Under the pieces are notes generated by a model, which saw nothing but the letters and a program-made list of their open reading frames with translations, was not told the DNA's origin and made no database searches. A program made the position numbers and the translations under genes. Below, one piece after another: positions 12,232-23,807 of a stretch of 64,000 bases of DNA (its first letter is position 1; the number at the start of each line of letters is the position of its first letter). Location of the stretch: positions 1 to 64,000 of the forward strand of contig NZ_SWDW01000003.1 of assembly GCF_004919045.1 (NCBI RefSeq), given 5' to 3'. The DNA comes from Sinomonas albida. Lineage in GTDB: Bacteria; Actinomycetota; Actinomycetes; Actinomycetales; Micrococcaceae.

Positions 12232-12268
12232 GCGAATTATTATTCAGTAGTCTACATAGGTATGCAGG
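12232..12268 (-). promoter_or_regulatory. ARG-box-like operators upstream of argG
   Basis: This 37-base AT-rich stretch in otherwise GC-rich DNA contains on the minus strand TGAATAATAATTC, a good ARG-box-like palindrome, and next to it TGCATACCTATGTAG. Paired half-sites of this kind bind ArgR in many bacteria. The segment is 35-70 bases upstream of the argG start, which suggests arginine-dependent repression of argGH by the argR product encoded nearby. Confidence 0.6.
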
Positions 12269-12272
12269 AAAG

Positions 12273-12713
12273 TCAGACGCCGTCCTCGCACGCGGTCCTC
12301 GCCACGCCGAGCTCGACGTCCCAGCCCTCGCTGTTGCCGTCGAACGCGGCGCGGCGTTCCGCGTCGCTCCCGGGCAGCGACGCGAAGCCGGTCTCGACGA
12401 CGCGAAGGGTCGCGCCGCCGTCGTTCGCGTCGACGAAGAACTCGACCAGCGTCGTGCCCGCTCCCTCGCCGACCCAGCGGAAGGCGGCGTGGCGCGGGGC
12501 CTCAAGCGCCACGGTACGGAAGCCGAAGTCTCCGTGGACCGGGTCGCGCACAAGGCTCACCTCGCCGTCGTGCGTGATCTGGTGGGCCCGGTAGGCGCCG
12601 TCGTTGATGAACCAGCCGGGCTCCGAGACAAGCTCCCAGACCCGCTCGGCGGGAGCCGCGATGTCGATGGACTTGTCGATGCGGTCGAAGGCAGACGTGT
12701 CGGTAGCAGCCAT
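12273..12713 (-). CDS. SRPBCC (AHSA1-like) family protein
   Basis: A 146-residue single-domain protein of the START/Bet v1-like SRPBCC fold. The start DKSIDIAAPAERVWELVSEPGWF and the late segment ATLRVVETGFASLP are characteristic of AHSA1-like proteins, which form a hydrophobic ligand pocket. The function is unknown. It begins 19 bases after the argR stop, so it is probably the last cistron of the arginine operon, followed by the argG regulatory region. Whether it has any role in arginine metabolism is unclear. Confidence 0.8.
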   Translation of the reverse strand: MAATDTSAFDRIDKSIDIAAPAERVWELVSEPGWFINDGAYRAHQITHDGEVSLVRDPVHGDFGFRTVALEAPRHAAFRWVGEGAGTTLVEFFVDANDGGATLRVVETGFASLPGSDAERRAAFDGNSEGWDVELGVARTACEDGV

Positions 12714-12732
12714 GAGCCCATCGTGCCGTCGG

Positions 12733-13251
12733 CTACGCGCCTTGTGAAGCGAGCTCGAGGAAGCGGGTCGCGACCGCGTCCCCGCCGAGCGGGTCGCGGG
12801 TGACGATCATGACCGTGTCGTCCCCCGCGATCGTGCCCAGGACGGACGGGATCACGGAGTGGTCGATCGCGAGGGCGAGGAAGTTCGCGGCGCCCGGCGG
12901 CGTGCGCAGCACGACGATGTTGGCGCTCGATTCGGCCGTGACGAGCAGTTCGGCGCACAGCTTCGCGAGCCGCGCGTCCAGCACCTCGGGATCCAGCCCC
13001 ACGCGGGGGCTCCGGTCCCCGCCCTCGCCCCGCACCGCGTAGACCAGGCCGCCGTCGGCTCCGCGCACGCGCACGGCGCCGATCTCCACGAGGTCGCGGG
13101 ACAGGGTCGCCTGGGTGACCTGGACGCCGTCGTCCGCGAGAAGGGCCGCAAGGTCCGCCTGCGAGCGCACGGCCTGCCCCACGAGGAGGTCGCGGATGCG
13201 CGCCTGGCGGGCGGCCTTCGTCTGCGGCGCGGCGCTGGGGCCGGTGCTCAT
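12733..13251 (-). CDS. argR: Arginine repressor
   Basis: A 172-residue transcriptional repressor. The N-terminal winged helix (about residues 14-75) has RSQADLAALLADDGVQVTQATLSRDLVEIGA, where the ArgR recognition helix is expected. The C-terminal oligomerisation and arginine-binding domain contains GTIAGDDTVMIVTRD (near 140-154), including the conserved GDD that contacts arginine. It is encoded within the operon it probably controls, 22 bases after argF. ARG-box-like sites occur before argC and argG. Confidence 0.94.
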   Translation of the reverse strand: MSTGPSAAPQTKAARQARIRDLLVGQAVRSQADLAALLADDGVQVTQATLSRDLVEIGAVRVRGADGGLVYAVRGEGGDRSPRVGLDPEVLDARLAKLCAELLVTAESSANIVVLRTPPGAANFLALAIDHSVIPSVLGTIAGDDTVMIVTRDPLGGDAVATRFLELASQGA

Positions 13252-13273
13252 CGGGTCTCCGTCACGGCAACCA

Positions 13274-14251
13274 CTAGTCCAGGCCCGCCACGACCGCCTG
13301 GCCCGAGCGGTGCAGGAGCCACGCAAGGAGCGCCTTCTGGGCGTGGAGGCGGTTCTCGGCCTCGTCCCACACGATCGACTGCGGGCCGTCGATGACGTCC
13401 GCGGAGACCTCGTACCCGCGGTAGGCAGGGAGGCAGTGGAGGAAGACCGCGTCCGGCGCCGCCTTGCCCATCGCGGACGCGTCCACGCCGTAGTCGCGGA
13501 AGAGCCCGAGGCGGGCCTCCTTCTCGTCCTCCTGGCCCATCGACACCCACGTGTCGGTCGCGACGACGTCCGCGCCGTCGAGCGCGGCCGCGGGATCGAC
13601 GGTGACGAGCACCGATCCGCCCGTGCCGGCGGCGACCGCCTCGGCCTCGGCGACGACGCCCGGGTCCGGGAGATAGCCCTCTGGCCCCGCGACGCGCACG
13701 TGCATGCCCGCCGTGACCCCGGCAAGGAGGTACGAGTTCGCCATGTTGTTGGCCGCGTCGCCGAGGTAGGCGAGCGTGAGGCCCGCGAGGCGCCCCTTGT
13801 GCTCGCGCACGGTGAGGAGATCGGCAAGGAGCTGGCACGGGTGGTAGTCGTCGCACAGCGCGTTGACCACGGGGACGCGCGAGTTGCCGGCCATGTCCAC
13901 GAGTCCCTGGTGGGCCCCCGTCCGCCACACGATGGCGGCCACCATGCGCTCGAGCACCTTCGCGGTGTCCTCCACCGACTCCTTGTGCCCGATCTGGGCT
14001 TCGCCCGGATTGATGATGAGCGGCGCCCCGCCCAGGTCGGAGATCCCGGCCGAGAACGAGACGCGCGTGCGCGTCGAGGTCTTGTCGAAGATCACGGCCA
14101 CGGTCTTGCGGGCCGAGCCCTCCGCGGCGAGCGGCTGGGCCGAGTAGGGCGCGGCCTTGAGCCGGACCGCGAGGTCGAGCACCTCGGCCTGCTCGGCTGG
14201 GCTCAGGTCGGTGTCCTTGAGGAAGTGGCGGACTGTCCCGGAGGCGGTCAT
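13274..14251 (-). CDS. argF: Ornithine carbamoyltransferase
   Basis: Transfers the carbamoyl group to ornithine to make citrulline. The 325-residue protein has the carbamoyl phosphate-binding motif STRTRVSF (near residues 56-63), the HPCQLLADLLT motif and the ornithine-binding HCLPAYRG. The ATG at 14251 overlaps the argD stop (ATGA), indicating translational coupling. Length is normal. Confidence 0.96.
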   Translation of the reverse strand: MTASGTVRHFLKDTDLSPAEQAEVLDLAVRLKAAPYSAQPLAAEGSARKTVAVIFDKTSTRTRVSFSAGISDLGGAPLIINPGEAQIGHKESVEDTAKVLERMVAAIVWRTGAHQGLVDMAGNSRVPVVNALCDDYHPCQLLADLLTVREHKGRLAGLTLAYLGDAANNMANSYLLAGVTAGMHVRVAGPEGYLPDPGVVAEAEAVAAGTGGSVLVTVDPAAALDGADVVATDTWVSMGQEDEKEARLGLFRDYGVDASAMGKAAPDAVFLHCLPAYRGYEVSADVIDGPQSIVWDEAENRLHAQKALLAWLLHRSGQAVVAGLD

Positions 14252-15558
14252 GCGCCCTCCTTCTCGAGCGTGGCGGTGATGGTAGCGGCCGCGCGGGCGA
14301 CGAGCCCCGGGAGCGCGGCAAGGAACGTGTCCGCCTGTTCGGCGGTGAGGATGAGCGGCGGCGCGAGGCGCAGGGTGCGCGGCCCGGGTGCGTTGACGAT
14401 GAAGCCCGCGTCCAGCCCGGCATTGACGACGGCGGCCGCGAGGTTCGCGTCCTCCGGCACCCCCGCGGGGGTCGCCAGATCGAAGCCGACGAGGAGGCCG
14501 CTGCCGCGCACGGCGGTGACCTCGGGCATGGCCGCGAGGGCCGCGCGGAGATGCTCGCCGACCGCCTGCACGTTCGCGAGGACGCCCTGCGTCTCGATCG
14601 TGTGGAGCGTCGCGAGCGCGGCCGCGGTCGCGACCGGATTGCCGCCGAACGTCGTTCCGTGCTGGCCGGCCGCGAGGAGGGCGCTGTTCTCCGGACCGAA
14701 CGTGATGAGGGCGCCGATCGGGAACCCGCCACCCAGCCCCTTGGCGAGCGACACGGCGTCCGGGACCACGCCCGAGCCGTCGATCGCGAACCACGAACCG
14801 GTTCGGCCGACGCCCGTCTGGACCTCGTCGACGATGAGCAGCGCGCCGGCCTCTCGCGTGATGCGCCGCGCCTCGGCCAGGTAGCCCTCGGGCAGCGGGA
14901 TCACGCCGGCCTCGCCCTGGATCGGCTCGAGGAAGAGGGCCTGCGTGGAGTCGTCGATCTCGGCACGCAGGGCGTCGAGATCGCCGAACGGAACGTGGAC
15001 CACGCCCCCGGGCAGCGGGGCGAACGGCTCGCGGTAGGCCTTCTTGGCCGTGAGCGCGAGGGCACCCATCGTGCGCCCGTGGAACGCACCCTCGAGCGCG
15101 ACGATCTTGGTGCGCCGCTGCGACTGGCTGTCGCCCCCGTTGCGGCGAGCCAGCTTGAACGCCGCCTCGTTGGCTTCGGTGCCCGAGTTCGCGAAGAAGA
15201 CCTTCGAGCCCGCCGGGGCGTGCGCGATCTCGAGGAGCTTCTCGGCGAGCGCCACCTGCGTGGGGCTCGTGAAGAAGTTGGAGACGTGTCCGAGCGTCGC
15301 GAGCTGGGACGAGATGACGCTCGTCACGAACGGGTGCGCGTGGCCGAGCGCGTTGACGGCGATCCCGCCGAGCAGGTCGAGGTACTGCTTGCCGTCCGCG
15401 TCCCAGACGTAGCAGCCCTGGCCGCGGACCAGCACCCGCTGCGGCGTCCCGAAGACGCCCATGAGCGAGTTCGAGTAGCGCGAGAGCCAGGCCGAGCCCG
15501 TCGAGGTGCCTACGAGTTGGGAGACCGGGCGGGTCTCGGGAGTGTTGGGCGTGGTCAT
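14248..15558 (-). CDS. argD: Acetylornithine transaminase
   Basis: A PLP-dependent class III aminotransferase making N-acetylornithine from N-acetylglutamate semialdehyde. The 436-residue protein shows the PLP-site region [15 protein letters not shown] and the Schiff-base lysine context [15 protein letters not shown]. The start overlaps the argB stop by 4 bases (ATGA). The N-terminus is about 25 residues longer than in compact homologues. Confidence 0.95.
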   Translation of the reverse strand: MTTPNTPETRPVSQLVGTSTGSAWLSRYSNSLMGVFGTPQRVLVRGQGCYVWDADGKQYLDLLGGIAVNALGHAHPFVTSVISSQLATLGHVSNFFTSPTQVALAEKLLEIAHAPAGSKVFFANSGTEANEAAFKLARRNGGDSQSQRRTKIVALEGAFHGRTMGALALTAKKAYREPFAPLPGGVVHVPFGDLDALRAEIDDSTQALFLEPIQGEAGVIPLPEGYLAEARRITREAGALLIVDEVQTGVGRTGSWFAIDGSGVVPDAVSLAKGLGGGFPIGALITFGPENSALLAAGQHGTTFGGNPVATAAALATLHTIETQGVLANVQAVGEHLRAALAAMPEVTAVRGSGLLVGFDLATPAGVPEDANLAAAVVNAGLDAGFIVNAPGPRTLRLAPPLILTAEQADTFLAALPGLVARAAATITATLEKEGA

Positions 15559-16523
15559 ACGGTTCCTCCTGTCGGAGTGAGTGGGTCAGCCGACGCCTGG
15601 CCAGGCACGTCATCAGGTACGACCTGCGTGCCGACGCCTGCGTTGGTGAAGATTTCGAGGAGCATCGTGTGGGGGCTGCGGCCGTCGACGATCGCGGCGC
15701 GGTCGACGCCCTCCGTGACGGCCTTGAGGCACGCGCCCATCTTGGGGATCATGCCGGACTCGAGCGAGGGCAGCATGGCCCGCAGCTCGGTGGCCGAGAT
15801 CTGCGAGACGAGGGAGTCCTTGTCGGGCCAGTTGCGGTACAGGCCCTCCACGTCGGTCAGCACCACGAGCCGCGAGGCGCCGAGCGCGACGGCGACGGCG
15901 GCGGCCGCGGTGTCCGCGTTCACGTTGAGCACCTGGCCGGTCGGCTGGAAGCCACCCGCGCCGTCGGGCTCGACCTCGGGCGCAACGGTCGAGATGACGG
16001 GGATGCGGCCGGCCTCGAGAATGTCATGGACGGCCGCCGGCTCGACGCCGACGACCTCGCCGACGAGCCCGAGGTCCACTTCGACGCCGTCGACCACGGC
16101 CCCCGTGCGCACGGCGCGGAGCAGCCCCGCGTCCTCGCCGGACAACCCGACCGCGTACGGCCCGTGGGAGTTGATGAGCCCCACGAGCTCGCGGCCCACC
16201 TGCCCGGTGAGCACCATGCGGACCACGTCCATGGTCTCCGGCGTCGTGACGCGCAGGCCGCCCTTGAACTCGCTCGCGATGCCCACGCGGCCGAGCATCG
16301 CGTTGATCTGCGGCCCGCCGCCATGGACCACGACCGGGCGGATGCCCACGTGGTGGAGGAACACGATGTCCTCCGCGAACGCGCGCCGCAGCTCGTCGTT
16401 GACCATGGCGTTGCCGCCGTACTTGACGACCATCGTGCTGCCCGCGAACCTCTGGATCCACGGGAGGGCCTCGATGAGCGTCTCGGCCTTGTCCATCGCG
16501 AGCCGGATGTTGGTGCTGGTCAT
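15555..16523 (-). CDS. argB: Acetylglutamate kinase
   Basis: Phosphorylates N-acetylglutamate. The 322-residue protein has the amino-acid kinase motifs: [10 protein letters not shown] at the N-terminus, [11 protein letters not shown], and [13 protein letters not shown] in the ATP-binding half. The ATG at 16523 (MTSTNIRL) lies 22 bases after argJ. Upstream reading frame without homology was excluded. This is often the feedback-regulated step for arginine. Confidence 0.95.
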   Translation of the reverse strand: MTSTNIRLAMDKAETLIEALPWIQRFAGSTMVVKYGGNAMVNDELRRAFAEDIVFLHHVGIRPVVVHGGGPQINAMLGRVGIASEFKGGLRVTTPETMDVVRMVLTGQVGRELVGLINSHGPYAVGLSGEDAGLLRAVRTGAVVDGVEVDLGLVGEVVGVEPAAVHDILEAGRIPVISTVAPEVEPDGAGGFQPTGQVLNVNADTAAAAVAVALGASRLVVLTDVEGLYRNWPDKDSLVSQISATELRAMLPSLESGMIPKMGACLKAVTEGVDRAAIVDGRSPHTMLLEIFTNAGVGTQVVPDDVPGQASADPLTPTGGTV

Positions 16524-16545
16524 ACCTGCCTCCGTCCCTCCTGGC

Positions 16546-18822
<2,277 letters not shown>

Positions 18823-18893
18823 CAGAATCGGGGCGGCGTTCCCCTCTTAGGATGGGTACCCGGACGAGAACGAACGAACCAGGGAGAGACTCC

Positions 18894-19859
18894 ATGATCA
18901 ACGCCATCGTCGCCAACGCCCCCGGCGGCCCCGAGGTCCTCGAGCCGACGGCCGTGGAGAGGCCCGAGGCGGGCCCCGGCCAGCTCCTGGTCCGGGTCGC
19001 CGCGACCGGCGTGAACTTCGTCGAGACGTACCAGCGCCAAGGCCTCTACAACGTCCCGTTCCCCTTCACACCCGGAGACGAGGCGGCGGGCAAGGTCGAG
19101 GCGCTCGGCGAGGGCGTCGACGGATTCTCCGTAGGCCAGCACGTCGCGACGGCGGAGGGCCGCCGTGCCTACGCCGAGTACATGATCGTCGACGCCGACA
19201 AGGCACTCCCCGTGCCCGAGAACCTCGACCTGCAGACCGCCGCCGCGCTGCCGCTCCAGGGCATGACGGCGCATTACCTCGTCAACTCGACCTTCCGCGT
19301 CGAGCCGGGGCAGACCGCGCTTGTGCACGCGGGCGCCGGCGGCGTGGGGCTCCTCCTCATCCAGATGATCAAGGCCAAGGGCGCGCGCGTCATCACGACC
19401 GTGTCCACGGATGCCAAGGCCGAGCTCGCGGCCGGCGCGGGCGCCGACCACGTGATCCGCTACTCGGGCTTCGATCACCACGTGCGCGAGCTCACCGGGG
19501 ACTCGGGCGTCGACGTCGTGTACGACGGCGTGGGCCGGGACACGTTCGACGGCTCCCTCACGTGCCTGCGCACCAGGGGTTCGCTCGTGCTGTTCGGCGC
19601 CGCCTCCGGCCCCGTGCCGCCGGTCGACATCCAGCGCCTCAACGCGGGCGGGTCGCTCTTCCTGACGCGCCCCACCCTCAAGCACTACCTCCTCAACCCG
19701 CAAGAACGGCTGTGGCGCTCCTCCGAGGTGTTCGCCGCCGCTGCTGAAGGCTCGCTCTCCGTCCGCATCGGCGCAACCTACCCGCTCGAGTCCGCAGCCG
19801 AGGCGCACCGCGCGCTCGAAGGCCGCGCGACGACGGGCAAGGTGCTCCTCGTCCCCTAA
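18894..19859 (+). CDS. Quinone oxidoreductase (zeta-crystallin-type MDR)
   Basis: A 321-residue NADPH-dependent medium-chain reductase of the quinone oxidoreductase type, without structural zinc. Features: TGVNFVETYQRQGLY (residues about 36-50), PFTPGDEAAGKV, and the nucleotide-binding AGAGGVGLLLIQ. The ATG at 18894 follows AGGGAGAG. The gene diverges from argC. It ends 15 bases before the NRPS gene and may be cotranscribed with it, though quinone reductases are common and this may be chance. Confidence 0.9.
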   Translation: MINAIVANAPGGPEVLEPTAVERPEAGPGQLLVRVAATGVNFVETYQRQGLYNVPFPFTPGDEAAGKVEALGEGVDGFSVGQHVATAEGRRAYAEYMIVDADKALPVPENLDLQTAAALPLQGMTAHYLVNSTFRVEPGQTALVHAGAGGVGLLLIQMIKAKGARVITTVSTDAKAELAAGAGADHVIRYSGFDHHVRELTGDSGVDVVYDGVGRDTFDGSLTCLRTRGSLVLFGAASGPVPPVDIQRLNAGGSLFLTRPTLKHYLLNPQERLWRSSEVFAAAAEGSLSVRIGATYPLESAAEAHRALEGRATTGKVLLVP

Positions 19860-19874
19860 AGGTCCGATAGACCC

Positions 19875-22800
19875 ATGAGCGACACCCAGCCCCTGGCCGC
19901 TGACACCGCCGAACGCCCGTATCCCCCGCAGCTTCCCGCGTCCGACCGGACGCCGCCGGAGCGAACCCTCGTCGACGTCCTGACCGCCACGGCCGAGGCC
20001 TTCCCCGAGTCACCCGCGCTCGACGACGGGACCCAGGTCCTGAGCTACGCGGAACTCCTCGAGGAGGTCCGGTCCGTGGGCCGCCGGCTGCACGCGGCGG
20101 GCCTTGGCGCCGGCGAACGGGTGGGCGTGCGCATCCCGTCCGGAACCAACGAGCTCTACGTCTCGATCCTCGCCGTCCTGCTCATCGGCGCGTCCTACGT
20201 GCCGGTCGACGCCGACGATCCGGACGAGCGCGCGAAGCTCGTCTTCAGCGAGGCGGGGGTCGCAGGGATCCTGCACGGCGGGGGCTCGCTCGTGGTGGAC
20301 AAGAAGCGCCCCACGCCGTTCCCGTCGCCGCGCCTGCCCGACCCGGACGACGACTGCTGGATCATCTTCACGTCCGGCTCGACAGGAACGCCCAAGGGCG
20401 TGGCCGTCCGCCACCGCTCCGCGGCGGCGTTCGTCGACGCCGAGGCCCGCCTCTTCCTGCAGTCCGAGCCGCTCGGCCCGGAGGACCGCGTTCTCGCAGG
20501 CCTCTCCGTCGCGTTCGACGCATCCTGCGAGGAGATGTGGCTCGCGTGGCGGCACGGCGCGTGCCTCGTTCCGGCTCCGCGCGCGCTCGTGCGCACCGGC
20601 ATGGACCTCGGTCCGTGGCTCGTCCAGCGCGGCATCACGGTCGTCTCGACTGTCCCGACCCTCGCGGCCCTGTGGCCGGGCGAGGCGCTCGAGAACGTCC
20701 GACTCCTCATCTTCGGCGGCGAGGCCTGCCCGCCCGAGCTCGCGCAGCGGCTCGCGGTGGAGAACCGCGAGGTGTGGAACACGTACGGCCCCACCGAGGC
20801 GACCGTCGTGGCGTGCGCCGCGCCGCTCGGTGGCGATGGGCCTGTAAGGATCGGGCTGCCGCTCGACGGCTGGGACCTCGCGATCGTCGACCCGGACGGC
20901 GTGCCCGTCCCTGAGGGCGATGTCGGCGAGCTCATCATCGGGGGCGTCGGGCTCGCACGCTACCTCGATCCGGCGAAGGACGCCGAGAAGTACGCGCCCA
21001 TGCCGTCGCTCGGGTGGGCGCGCGCCTACCGTTCGGGCGACCTCGTCACGTACCAGCGCGAGGGCCTCGTCTTCCAGGGCCGCGCCGACGAGCAGGTCAA
21101 GCTCGGCGGGCGCCGCATCGAGCTCGGCGAGGTCGACGCCGCGCTCCAGGCCCTTCCGGGCGTCGCGGGAGCCGCGGCGGCAGTGCGGACGACGGCGGCC
21201 GGGAACCAAGTGCTCGTGGGGTACCTCGCGCCGTCGGACGGCATGATGCCCGACCTCGACGCGTGCCGCGAGCGACTCCGTCACGCCCTCCCGGCGGCGC
21301 TCGTGCCGCTGCTCGCCGTCGTCGAATGGCTGCCGACCAAGACAAGCGGAAAGGTGGACCGCAACGCCCTGCCGTGGCCGCTCCCGGGCGGCGAGGAGGG
21401 CACCGGCGCGCCGCTCGAGCTCTCGGACGACGCCGCGTGGATCGTCGAGCAGTGGGGCGCCGTGCTCGGCACCCAGCCGTCGAGTCTCGACGCCGACTTC
21501 TTCGCCCTCGGCGGCGGCTCGCTCGCCGCGGCACAGCTCGTCTCGTCGCTGCGCCGCCGGTATCCGACCGTGACGGTGGCCGAGGTGTACTCTCACCCGC
21601 GGGTCGGCGCCCTCGTCGAGGCGATCGCGGGCCGCGCCCGCGCCGAGGCCACCCCCGCCGTCGACCGCTCCGTCAAGCCCGCTTCGGCTCGCACCCAGGT
21701 CGCGCAGACACTCCTCGGCATCCCGCTGTTCATCCTTGTGGGCATGCGCTGGCTGACCTACCTCATGGCCGCGAACAACGTGCTCGAGGCGGCCGCCGGG
21801 TTCTCGGCCGCGCCGACCGTCTCGTGGTGGTGGGTGGCCGCGTCCTGGCTCGTGTTCGTGAGCCCGCTCGGACGCATGGCGATCTCGGTCGCGGCGGCGC
21901 GCCTCCTGCTCCGGGGCGTGGGCCCCGGAAAGTATCCGCGGGCGGGGAGCGTGCACCTGCGGCTGTGGCTCGCGGAGCAGATCGCCGATCTGGCCCAGGC
22001 CGTGAGCCTCGCGAGCGCGCCGTGGGTCCCGTACTACGCCCGCGCGCTCGGGGCCAAGATCGGCCGCGACGCCGTCCTGCATTCCGTGCCACCTGTGACG
22101 GGCATGCTCGAGCTCGGCAAGGGGGCGTCCGTCGAGCCCGAGGTCGACCTGTCCGGCTGGTGGATCGACGGCGACTGGGTCCACGTCGGCGGGATCCGCA
22201 TCGGCACCGGCGCGACGGTCGGCTCGCGCAGCACGCTGCTTCCCGGCACCCAAATCGGCGCCGACGCCGTGGTCGAGCCCGGCTCGGCGGTCTCGGGCAA
22301 GGTCAAGGCGGGCCTGAGGGTCTCGGGCTCGCCGGCCGAACGCGTGGGCAAGGCCAAGCACGACTGGCCGGACGCCGGCCCGCGCCGTTCCTCCGTGCTC
22401 GAGGGCGTCTGGATCGCGGCGTTCGGAGCCGGCTCCACGCTCCTCGCGCTCATCCCGTACGCCTCTGCGGCGGCGGCCGGGGCCGTCCTCCTATGGGCTG
22501 CGGCGGGCCACGCGAGCCTCCACGCGGCCCTCCCCGCGCTGCTCGCTGCGACACCCCTCGCGGCCGCGGCCTGGTTCGCCGGGAACCTCGTGCTCGTAGC
22601 CGCGTGCACGCGACTTCTGGGCCTCGGCCTGCGCGAGGGCACGTACCGCATCCGCAGCCGCATGGGCTGGCAGGTATGGGCCACGGAGCGTGTGCTCGAC
22701 ATGGCGCGCGACCTCCTGTTCCCCGTCTACGCGAGCCTCTTCACGCCGACCTGGCTGCGCCTGCTCGGCGCCACGGTCGGCAAGGACGTCGAGGCCTCCA

Positions 22801-23807
22801 CGGTGCTCCTCGTCCCCAAGATGACCACGGTGGGCGACGGCGCGTTCCTCGCCGACGACACCATGGTGGCCTCCTACGAGCTCGGCGGCGGCTGGCTTCG
22901 CATCGGGCCGGCAAAGATCGGCAAGCGAGCCTTCCTCGGCAATTCGGGCATGACGGCGGCCGGCCGCTCCGTGCCGAAGAACGGCCTCGTCGCGGTCCTC
23001 TCCGCGACACCCAGGAAGGCCAAGTCGGGCTCCTCGTGGCTCGGCAGCCCGCCCGTCAGGCTGCGCCGCACCTCCCTCGAATCGGACACCGCGCGCACGT
23101 TCAGCCCGCCGAGCCGGCTGAAGGTCGCCCGCGCCCTGTGGGAACTGTGCCGCGCGGTGCCGGTCGTGCTCACCGTGGCGATCGCCGTCGTCGTGGTCGC
23201 CGCGCTGGACGCGCTCGCCGCGGCGTGGGGGTACCTGCCCACGGCGCTCGTGTGCGGCGCCGTCATGCTCGCGGCGGGCGCGGTCGCGGCTGGCGCCGCC
23301 GCCGTCGCGAAGTGGCTGCTCGTGGGCCGGATCCGGGCGAGCGAGCACCCCCTCTGGAGCTCCTTTGTGTGGCGCAACGAGGTCGTCGACGCGTTCGTCG
23401 AGATGGTCGCGGCGCCCTGGTTCGCGCGGGCCGCTGCCGGGACGCCCGCGCTCGTCTGGTGGCTCCGCCTGCTGGGCGCCCGGATCGGACGCGGCACGTG
23501 GTGCGAGAGCTACTGGCTGCCCGAGGCGGACCTCGTGGAGCTCGGCCCCGGCTCGACCGTCAACCGCGGCTGCGTCGTGCAGACCCATCTCTTCCACGAC
23601 CGCATCATGAGCATCGACGCCGTGACCCTCGGCAAGGGGGCGACGATCGGTCCCCACGGCGTCATCCTGCCCGGGGCGAGCATCGGCGCCGGCGCCACGG
23701 TGGGCCCGGCCTCGCTCGTGATGCGCGGCGAGGGCATCCCCGCGGGGACCTATTGGCGGGGCAACCCGGTCGCGCCCTGGCGCGAGCCGGAGGTGCCCAC
23801 CCGGTGA
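19875..23807 (+). CDS. Pls/PosA-family membrane NRPS (poly-lysine synthetase-like)
   Basis: A 1310-residue single-module peptide synthetase. Adenylation domain (about 30-500): A3 IIFTSGSTGTPKG near 163, A4 FDASCEEMW near 214, A5 NTYGPTEATVV near 301, A7 YRSGDLVTY near 383, A10 TSGKVDRNAL near 489. Carrier domain: FALGGGSLAA, with the phosphopantetheine serine near 549. There is no ordinary condensation or thioesterase domain. Instead three repeats follow, each a pair of hydrophobic helices and then a region with hexapeptide-type left-handed beta-helix repeats, the layout of epsilon-poly-lysine synthetase Pls and its relatives. Aligning to the PheA pocket gives D-A-E-S-I-G-T-V-V-K at the ten specificity positions, close to the lysine code I remember (DAESIGSVCK). 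A product of linked lysine or a similar basic amino acid is inferred, not shown. Confidence 0.85.
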   Translation: MSDTQPLAADTAERPYPPQLPASDRTPPERTLVDVLTATAEAFPESPALDDGTQVLSYAELLEEVRSVGRRLHAAGLGAGERVGVRIPSGTNELYVSILAVLLIGASYVPVDADDPDERAKLVFSEAGVAGILHGGGSLVVDKKRPTPFPSPRLPDPDDDCWIIFTSGSTGTPKGVAVRHRSAAAFVDAEARLFLQSEPLGPEDRVLAGLSVAFDASCEEMWLAWRHGACLVPAPRALVRTGMDLGPWLVQRGITVVSTVPTLAALWPGEALENVRLLIFGGEACPPELAQRLAVENREVWNTYGPTEATVVACAAPLGGDGPVRIGLPLDGWDLAIVDPDGVPVPEGDVGELIIGGVGLARYLDPAKDAEKYAPMPSLGWARAYRSGDLVTYQREGLVFQGRADEQVKLGGRRIELGEVDAALQALPGVAGAAAAVRTTAAGNQVLVGYLAPSDGMMPDLDACRERLRHALPAALVPLLAVVEWLPTKTSGKVDRNALPWPLPGGEEGTGAPLELSDDAAWIVEQWGAVLGTQPSSLDADFFALGGGSLAAAQLVSSLRRRYPTVTVAEVYSHPRVGALVEAIAGRARAEATPAVDRSVKPASARTQVAQTLLGIPLFILVGMRWLTYLMAANNVLEAAAGFSAAPTVSWWWVAASWLVFVSPLGRMAISVAAARLLLRGVGPGKYPRAGSVHLRLWLAEQIADLAQAVSLASAPWVPYYARALGAKIGRDAVLHSVPPVTGMLELGKGASVEPEVDLSGWWIDGDWVHVGGIRIGTGATVGSRSTLLPGTQIGADAVVEPGSAVSGKVKAGLRVSGSPAERVGKAKHDWPDAGPRRSSVLEGVWIAAFGAGSTLLALIPYASAAAAGAVLLWAAAGHASLHAALPALLAATPLAAAAWFAGNLVLVAACTRLLGLGLREGTYRIRSRMGWQVWATERVLDMARDLLFPVYASLFTPTWLRLLGATVGKDVEASTVLLVPKMTTVGDGAFLADDTMVASYELGGGWLRIGPAKIGKRAFLGNSGMTAAGRSVPKNGLVAVLSATPRKAKSGSSWLGSPPVRLRRTSLESDTARTFSPPSRLKVARALWELCRAVPVVLTVAIAVVVVAALDALAAAWGYLPTALVCGAVMLAAGAVAAGAAAVAKWLLVGRIRASEHPLWSSFVWRNEVVDAFVEMVAAPWFARAAAGTPALVWWLRLLGARIGRGTWCESYWLPEADLVELGPGSTVNRGCVVQTHLFHDRIMSIDAVTLGKGATIGPHGVILPGASIGAGATVGPASLVMRGEGIPAGTYWRGNPVAPWREPEVPTR

